Assembly: GCA_032122625.1 (NCBI GenBank)
Contig: JAQBGG010000039.1
Coordinates: forward strand, 1-8,339
From: CAXMST01 sp032122625
Lineage (GTDB): Bacteria > Actinomycetota > Thermoleophilia > Solirubrobacterales > 70-9
Length of the DNA stretch: 8,339 nt
Reading direction: 5' to 3'
The position numbers and the translations under genes are program-made. Positions 5,220 through 8,339 of the stretch are shown in pieces; position 1 is the first letter of the stretch, and each line of letters starts with the position of its first letter. The notes below the pieces were generated by a model. That model was given only the letters and a program-made list of their open reading frames with translations, was not told where the DNA came from and did not search any database.

Positions 5220-5337
5220 CCGAAGCCGAAGACCACCGGCGGGGCGATAGCCCCACAACCGCGGAGCGACCGCGAGGCCGGTGCAGGTGGAGCCCCGGAC
5301 AGCCGTCCCGAGCCCGCCTGCGTGCGGGCCTTTTTTT
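5220..5337 (+). promoter_or_regulatory. rplJ leader RNA (L10-leader type autoregulatory structure)
   Basis: The segment upstream of rplJ folds by eye into a three-way junction. A closing stem CACCGGC (5234-5240) pairs with GCCGGTG (5277-5283). It encloses a hairpin GGGGC/GCCCC (5241-5245 with 5250-5254, GATA loop) and a second hairpin CGCGG/CCGCG (5260-5264 with 5270-5274). It is preceded by CCGAAGAC-type sequence and followed by GCAGGTGGAGCCCC, both resembling actinobacterial L10 leaders. L10 leaders bind the L10-(L12)4 complex to limit excess rplJL expression. The leader ends in an intrinsic-terminator hairpin 51 bases before rplJ, so control by premature termination is likely. GCAGG (5283-5287) could also pair with CCTGC (5317-5321) in the terminator arm, a possible antiterminator of only 5 bp. 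Confidence 0.78.
5312..5337 (+). terminator. Attenuator terminator in the rplJ leader
   Basis: GCCCGC (5312-5317) pairs with GCGGGC (5324-5329) around a 6-base loop, followed by C and seven Ts (5331-5337). This is a textbook intrinsic terminator that lies upstream of, not after, a gene. It ends 50 bases before the rplJ ATG and fits an attenuation role within the L10 leader. Confidence 0.8.
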
Positions 5338-5387
5338 GCCCGCGTTCGGCCCTTCCGGTTGAACACTGAACGAACTGAAAGCTTGAG

Positions 5388-6119
5388 ATGAACAAGGACC
5401 AAAAACAGGCAGCGGTCAAGGAGATCGGTGAGCGGCTGCAGGAGTCGAACGCGGTGTTCGCGGTCGACTATCGCGGCATCTCGGTGCCGCAGGCGGCCGA
5501 ACTCCGGACCAGGCTGCGCGAGGCCGACGCCAGCTTCAACGTCATCAAGAACCGGCTCGCGAAGCGGATCATCGGTGAGTCCGGCGCCGGGGCCCTGGAT
5601 GAGCACCTGACCGGCCCGACGGCCCTCACCTACATCAAGGGCGATGCCGTGATCGCGGCCAAAGCGATCGCCGACTTCACCAAGGAGCACGGCAAGCTCG
5701 CCTACAAGGGCGGGATCATGGACGGCGAGCCGCTCGAGCTCGAGCAGTTCACCGTGATCGCACGCCTGCCCGGCGTCGACGTCCTGCATGGCCAGCTCGT
5801 CGGGCTTACCGCCGCCCCGCTTACCGGACTGGTGCGCTCCCTGAACGGCCTGATCGGTGGCCTTGCCAGCCAGCTCGGCAAGATTGCCGAGCAGGGCCTG
5901 GTCAGTGGCGCCGCCCCGGCCGAGGAGCCTGCTGCCGAGGAGCCCAAGGCCGAAGAGGCCGAAGAGCCTGCCGCCGAGGAGACCGAAAAATCTGAAACCG
6001 CAACTGAAGATGGCCCCGAGGCCGAGGCGGACGATTCCGCCGAAGCCGGCGCCGAGGAGACCGCTGAGGCGGAATCCGAGGAGTCCGGGGACGACGAAAC
6101 TGACACCAAGGAGGACTGA
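5388..6119 (+). CDS. rplJ: 50S ribosomal protein L10 with long acidic C-terminal tail
   Basis: L10 anchors the L7/L12 dimers to the 50S stalk base and, bound to L12, represses its own mRNA. Residues 1 to about 172 form the normal protein: an rRNA-binding N-terminal domain (VFAVDYRGISVPQAAELR, NVIKNRLAKR, LTGPTAL), then LPGVDVLHGQLVGLTAAP and the amphipathic helix that binds L12 (about 138-170). Residues 177-243 are an added low-complexity tail with 31 Glu/Asp in 67 residues by my count. It includes a near-exact DNA repeat, GCCGAGGAGCC at 5919-5929 and 5934-5944. Typical L10 proteins are about 165-180 residues. The ATG at 5388 has only a weak GAAAG upstream. The last codons contain the Shine-Dalgarno of rplL. 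Confidence 0.96.
   Translation: MNKDQKQAAVKEIGERLQESNAVFAVDYRGISVPQAAELRTRLREADASFNVIKNRLAKRIIGESGAGALDEHLTGPTALTYIKGDAVIAAKAIADFTKEHGKLAYKGGIMDGEPLELEQFTVIARLPGVDVLHGQLVGLTAAPLTGLVRSLNGLIGGLASQLGKIAEQGLVSGAAPAEEPAAEEPKAEEAEEPAAEETEKSETATEDGPEAEADDSAEAGAEETAEAESEESGDDETDTKED
6108..6114 (+). promoter_or_regulatory. Strong Shine-Dalgarno for rplL, selecting a TTG start
   Basis: AAGGAGG lies inside the last codons of rplJ, eight bases before the TTG at 6123. It is the strongest ribosome-binding site in the window. It fixes the start at a non-ATG codon and fits the need for about four or more L7/L12 copies per L10. Confidence 0.85.
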
Positions 6120-6122
6120 ATC

Positions 6123-6500
6123 TTGGCCACAACAACCGAAGACTGGATCGACGAACTGAAGGGCATCTCCGTGCTCGAGCTATCCGAGAGGATCAAGGCG
6201 CTCGAGGAGGAGTTCGGCGTCTCGGCGACCGCGGTTGCCGCCGCGGCTCCGGCGGCGGGCGGCGGCGACGATGCCGCCGATGACGAGAGCGGCACCGTGG
6301 ACGTCATCCTCACCGCCCCCGGCGAGAAGAAGATCCAGGTGATCAAGGCCGTTCGCGCCGCCACCGGTCTCGGCCTCAAGGAGGCCAAGGCACTCGTTGA
6401 TGAGGCCCCCAAGGCCATCAAGGAGGGCATCGAGCGCGAGGATGCCGACAAGCTCAAGGCCGACCTCGAAGAGGCCGGCGGCGAGGTCGAGATCAAGTAG
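6123..6500 (+). CDS. rplL: 50S ribosomal protein L7/L12
   Basis: L7/L12 dimers form the flexible stalk that recruits and activates translational GTPases such as EF-Tu and EF-G. The 125-residue product has the usual three parts. The N-terminal dimerisation and L10-binding domain is at 1-36 (ELKGISVLELSERIKALEEE, FGVSA). An Ala/Gly-rich acidic hinge runs from about 37 to 56. The C-terminal domain runs from about 57 to 125 (FDVIL-like VDVILTAPGEKKIQVIKAVR, TGLGLKEAKALVDEAPK, ending EAGGEVEIK). The start is TTG at 6123, three bases after the rplJ stop, supported by AAGGAGG eight bases upstream. No ATG exists near the N-terminal domain. rplJ and rplL are one operon and end in the strong terminator that follows. 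Confidence 0.98.
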   Translation: MATTTEDWIDELKGISVLELSERIKALEEEFGVSATAVAAAAPAAGGGDDAADDESGTVDVILTAPGEKKIQVIKAVRAATGLGLKEAKALVDEAPKAIKEGIEREDADKLKADLEEAGGEVEIK

Positions 6501-6524
6501 ATCCGACCCAGCGCCCAGGGATTC

Positions 6525-6562
6525 ACGCCCGTGATCGGCAGTCGCCGGTCACGGGCGTTTTT
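6525..6562 (+). terminator. Intrinsic terminator after rplL
   Basis: A 15-bp stem with one G-T pair (arms 6525-6539 and 6544-6558) closes on an AGTC tetraloop and runs into TTTTT (6558-6562). It begins 24 bases after the rplL stop. It separates the ribosomal operon from the toxin-antitoxin pair, whose promoter begins about 30 bases later. Confidence 0.92.
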
Positions 6563-6590
6563 CGTTCTCGGGTGGCTCGGGGGAGGATGC

Positions 6591-6611
6591 TGTATACTGC
6601 CGCGGTATATG
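6591..6611 (+). promoter_or_regulatory. Promoter and candidate operator of the RHH antitoxin-toxin module
   Basis: TATACT (6593-6598) is a near-consensus -10 element. Transcription would start at about 6605, only about four bases before the ATG at 6609, so the mRNA is probably leaderless. The -10 and the start codon lie in an imperfect palindrome, with TATAC (6593-6597) mirrored by GTATA (6605-6609). This suits an RHH autorepressor. No good -35 is visible. Confidence 0.55.
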
Positions 6612-6851
6612 GCAGCGCTGAGGACGCAGATATATCTGACCCAAGAACAGCGCGAGCGACTCGACCTGCTCGCTCGCACCCGGGGGGAGAGCCTGGCCGA
6701 GCTGATCCGCAATGCCGTCGATGGCTACCTCGACCAGGAGGCGCTTGATCCGGGCGCTGCACTTGAGTTGAGCTTCGGCGCCGTTCCCGACGCCGCCGCG
6801 CCGCCGCGGTCGGAGTGGGCCGGGCGTGAATCGACCGGTGCCGGTGTCTGA
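6609..6851 (+). CDS. Ribbon-helix-helix (CopG-type) antitoxin
   Basis: This 80-residue protein is the likely antitoxin and autorepressor of the PIN toxin that overlaps its 3' end. Residues 5-42 fit the ribbon-helix-helix fold: a DNA-reading strand RTQIYLT, helix EQRERLDLLARTRG, then helix SLAELIRNAVDGYL. The remaining half is variable, Ala/Pro-rich, and would wrap the toxin. The frame is open further upstream to 6531, but that part overlaps the rplL terminator and adds no RHH sequence, so ATG 6609 is chosen. There is no Shine-Dalgarno, in line with a leaderless transcript from TATACT. The fold differs from the Phd-type antitoxin upstream of rplJ, so the two modules are not duplicates. Confidence 0.85.
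   Translation: MAALRTQIYLTQEQRERLDLLARTRGESLAELIRNAVDGYLDQEALDPGAALELSFGAVPDAAAPPRSEWAGRESTGAGV
6627..6638. promoter_or_regulatory. Perfect 12-bp palindrome inside the RHH antitoxin gene
   Basis: CAGATATATCTG at 6627-6638 is exactly self-complementary. It encodes Q-I-Y-L in the RHH strand and uses ATA for Ile, a codon that is rare in such GC-rich genes. It lies about 20 bases downstream of the predicted start and could be a second operator half for the antitoxin. Confidence 0.4.
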
Positions 6852-7191
6852 GCTGCTGGTCGACACCGATGTATTCATCGATCACCTGCGCGGGGCTCGC
6901 AGGCTCGAAGAGAACGGGCTCCGGATTCACTACTCGACGATCACCCGGGCCGAGCTGTTCGCCGGGCCGGAGCATCAGCTCGACGCGGTTCGGACTCTGC
7001 TCGGCCCGTTTACCCAGCACCCGGTCGACGTCGGCGTCGCCGAGCTCGGTGGCCGACTGCGCCGCGTCGCGGGGATCCCGCTACCGGATGCGCTGATCGC
7101 GGCCACCGCCCTGGCGGGTGACCTCGCCCTAGTGACGCGCAACCGCCGCCACTTCGATCGGGTCGACGGTTTGATCCTGCAAGCGTTGTAG
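6826..7191 (+). CDS. vapC: PIN-domain ribonuclease toxin (VapC family), partner of the RHH antitoxin
   Basis: This 121-residue protein is a second VapC-type toxin. PIN active-site residues are visible at D13/D15 (LVDTDVFIDHL), E43 (RAELFAG) and D88 (PDALIAATAL). The closing TRNRRHF motif (104-110) is common in VapC proteins that carry TxNxxxF. Start GTG 6826 overlaps the antitoxin stop by 26 bases and has GGAG ten bases upstream. In-frame GTGs at 6838 and 6844 are alternatives and would leave VSELLVDTD as the N-terminus. It shares only the PIN motifs with the minus-strand VapC at 4406-4864; their sequences otherwise look different. Substrate RNA is unknown. Confidence 0.88.
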   Translation: MNRPVPVSELLVDTDVFIDHLRGARRLEENGLRIHYSTITRAELFAGPEHQLDAVRTLLGPFTQHPVDVGVAELGGRLRRVAGIPLPDALIAATALAGDLALVTRNRRHFDRVDGLILQAL

Positions 7192-7214
7192 GTACACACC
7201 CGCACCCAAAGCCC

Positions 7215-7228
7215 TGTACTCTGCCGCG
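7215..7228 (+). promoter_or_regulatory. Candidate promoter of the SLC13-family transporter
   Basis: TACTCT (7217-7222) is a TANNNT -10 candidate followed by GCCGCG. The 14 bases TGTACTCTGCCGCG match TGTATACTGCCGCG at the RHH antitoxin promoter in 12 positions. Transcription would start at about 7229, giving a leader of about 48 bases. No convincing -35 element is seen. Confidence 0.35.
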
Positions 7229-7276
7229 CTCGATCTGAACTGATCCAGTCGAGAAAGGATCCAGGGGGAACTCGAG

Positions 7277-8339
7277 ATGGGCGCAGATGCCTGGTTCACA
7301 CTGATCGTCGTCGTTGCGATGCTCTTCGCCCTGACGCGCGAGGTGCTGCCACCGGCGGCGGTCGTGCTCGCCGCAACGACGACGCTGCTGGTCACCGGCG
7401 TGATCGACGAGGAGCAGGCCTTCTCCGGTTTCTCCAACGCCGCACCGCTCACCGTCGCTGCGCTCTATGTGCTCGCCCGCGGGGTCGAGAAGACCGGGCT
7501 GCTCGGGCCCTTGGTCGGGCGCCTGCTCGGTAACCCCAGATCCGTCGGCCGGCTCGCCCTCGGGCGCCTACTGTTGCCGACCGCCGGCGCCTCGGCCTTC
7601 CTCAACAACACGCCCCTCGTCGGCAGCCTGATTCCCGAAGTCACCGGCTGGGCGAATCGCCACGGCATCTCGCCCTCCCGATTGCTCTTGCCGATCTCCT
7701 ACGCGGCGATCCTCGGCGGCACACTGACCGTGATCGGCACCTCGACCAACCTCGTAGTCTCGGGCCTGCTCGAGGAGAGCGGCGCCGCGCCATTAGGGAT
7801 CTTCGAGATCACCCCGCTCGGCGCCGTCGTCGCCGTCGTCGGCCTCACCGTGGTCATTGGCCTGGCCGGTCTTTTGATCCCGGCGCGGCGGAGTGCCGAC
7901 GCGATGTTGACCGAGGGAATCCGCGAGTTCACCGTGCAGATGGAGGTCGAGGCGGGCGGGAAGCTCGACGGACTCGCAGTTGCAGATGCCGGTCTGCGGA
8001 ACCTCAAGGGCGTCTATCTGGCCGAGATTCAGCGCGCGGCCGGCCGGGTGATCGCGCCGGTCGAGCCCGATCGAATCCTGAGCGGCGACGACCGCTTGAT
8101 CTTCGTCGGGCGCTCCGATCAGATCGTCGACCTGCAGCGGATGGCCGGCCTTTCTGCGGGTGCTCGCGATCAGGTCGAGGCGATCGACTCGCCTCAACAC
8201 ACGTTCTTCGAGGCGGTCGTCGGGCCGGGCGGCTCGCTGGTCGGCAGGACGCTCGAGGAGGTCGACTTCCGGCGAAGGTACCAGGGCGTGGTGATCGCGA
8301 TCCACCGGGCCGGTCACCGGGTGCGAGCCAAGCTCGGCG
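7277..8339 (+). CDS. SLC13/DASS-type anion permease with cytoplasmic RCK_C (TrkA-C) domains, 3' truncated by window
   Basis: The reading frame starts at ATG 7277 and is still open at the window end (354 codons visible). An AGGGGG Shine-Dalgarno lies eight bases upstream of the ATG. The N-terminal half is membrane-embedded, with helices near residues 7-20, 25-42, 55-70 and 95-120. It carries the two signature anion/Na+-site loops of this family, FLNNTPLVGSLIP (108-120) and GTSTNLVVSG (154-163), and a further helix at about 180-203. A soluble insertion follows. Residues 217-290 look like one RCK_C/TrkA-C domain (DRILSGDDRLIFVG is typical) and 306 onward like a second, before the remaining membrane part that would lie beyond the window. 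Proteins of this architecture import or exchange sulfate, dicarboxylates or similar anions. The substrate is not clear from sequence. Confidence 0.88.
   Translation, partial: MGADAWFTLIVVVAMLFALTREVLPPAAVVLAATTTLLVTGVIDEEQAFSGFSNAAPLTVAALYVLARGVEKTGLLGPLVGRLLGNPRSVGRLALGRLLLPTAGASAFLNNTPLVGSLIPEVTGWANRHGISPSRLLLPISYAAILGGTLTVIGTSTNLVVSGLLEESGAAPLGIFEITPLGAVVAVVGLTVVIGLAGLLIPARRSADAMLTEGIREFTVQMEVEAGGKLDGLAVADAGLRNLKGVYLAEIQRAAGRVIAPVEPDRILSGDDRLIFVGRSDQIVDLQRMAGLSAGARDQVEAIDSPQHTFFEAVVGPGGSLVGRTLEEVDFRRRYQGVVIAIHRAGHRVRAKLG

Noticed and set aside
5097..5789. Upstream extension of the Phd antitoxin frame to an ORF of 319 codons
   Set aside because: The added part runs antisense through the rplJ leader and rplJ itself. 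Phd homology, Shine-Dalgarno and promoter all place the start at GTG 5096.
6531..6608. Longer start for the RHH antitoxin at 6531
   Set aside because: It would begin inside the rplL terminator and before the TATACT promoter, and adds sequence with no RHH similarity.
5702..6712. Minus-strand ORF (336 codons) opposite rplJ/rplL
   Set aside because: Its Ser/Ala-rich product is the antisense reading of the acidic repeats and the rplL hinge; no domain or start signal is visible.
7242..7264. Direct repeat GATCCAG (7242-7248 and 7258-7264) before the permease
   Set aside because: A single 7-base repeat with no further structure is expected by chance in a leader of this size.
1..8339. CRISPR array, insertion sequence or attachment site
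   Set aside because: No regularly spaced repeats, transposase or integrase frame, or duplicated target site is visible around the TA modules.

Overview
The window is GC-rich bacterial chromosome. Its core is the ribosomal-protein and transcription-factor cluster rpmG-secE-nusG-rplK-rplA, followed by rplJ-rplL. The gene order, a zinc-ribbon L33, a single-span SecE with a long charged N-terminal extension, and strong G/C bias at codon third positions all suggest an Actinobacteria-like genome. A deep lineage such as Thermoleophilia is my best guess, but this is inference and a database comparison would be needed to place it.

Layout. Positions 2-478 hold the 3' end of a polyprenyl-phosphate sugar-phosphate transferase (exopolysaccharide or capsule initiation). 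Facing it at 489-1316 is a WcbI-like polysaccharide acetyltransferase. Together they look like the edge of a surface-polysaccharide locus. A 264-base divergent intergenic region follows. Next come rpmG (1581-1742, a 53-residue L33), secE, nusG, rplK and rplA, all on the + strand and tightly packed except for a 103-base gap before nusG. That gap holds an unusual C-rich, G-poor tract. After rplA, a minus-strand toxin-antitoxin pair (Phd/YefM-type antitoxin plus PIN-domain VapC) sits tail-to-tail with rplA. It carries a consensus-like promoter and an 11-bp perfect inverted repeat. The rplJ-rplL pair begins with a structured leader that matches the L10-leader type of autoregulatory RNA, ending in an intrinsic-terminator-like hairpin. 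It closes with a very strong terminator after rplL. Immediately downstream is a second, unrelated toxin-antitoxin pair (ribbon-helix-helix antitoxin plus PIN VapC, + strand). Last is the start of an SLC13/DASS-type anion transporter with cytoplasmic RCK_C (TrkA-C) domains, cut by the window end.

How it works together. rpmG, rplK, rplA, rplJ and rplL make 50S proteins: L33, L11, L1 and the L10-L7/L12 stalk. nusG couples elongation, Rho and translation, and secE is the small subunit of the SecYEG translocon. The rplJL operon is bracketed by two VapBC-type modules with different antitoxin folds. Several core proteins carry extra low-complexity segments: the SecE N-terminus, the NusG interdomain linker, and acidic tails on L1 and L10.

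I found no tRNA, rRNA, CRISPR array or insertion sequence. No wholly new system stands out. The most notable points are the paired TA modules around rplJL, the regulatory sequences of both TA modules, and the C-rich/G4-capable nusG leader.
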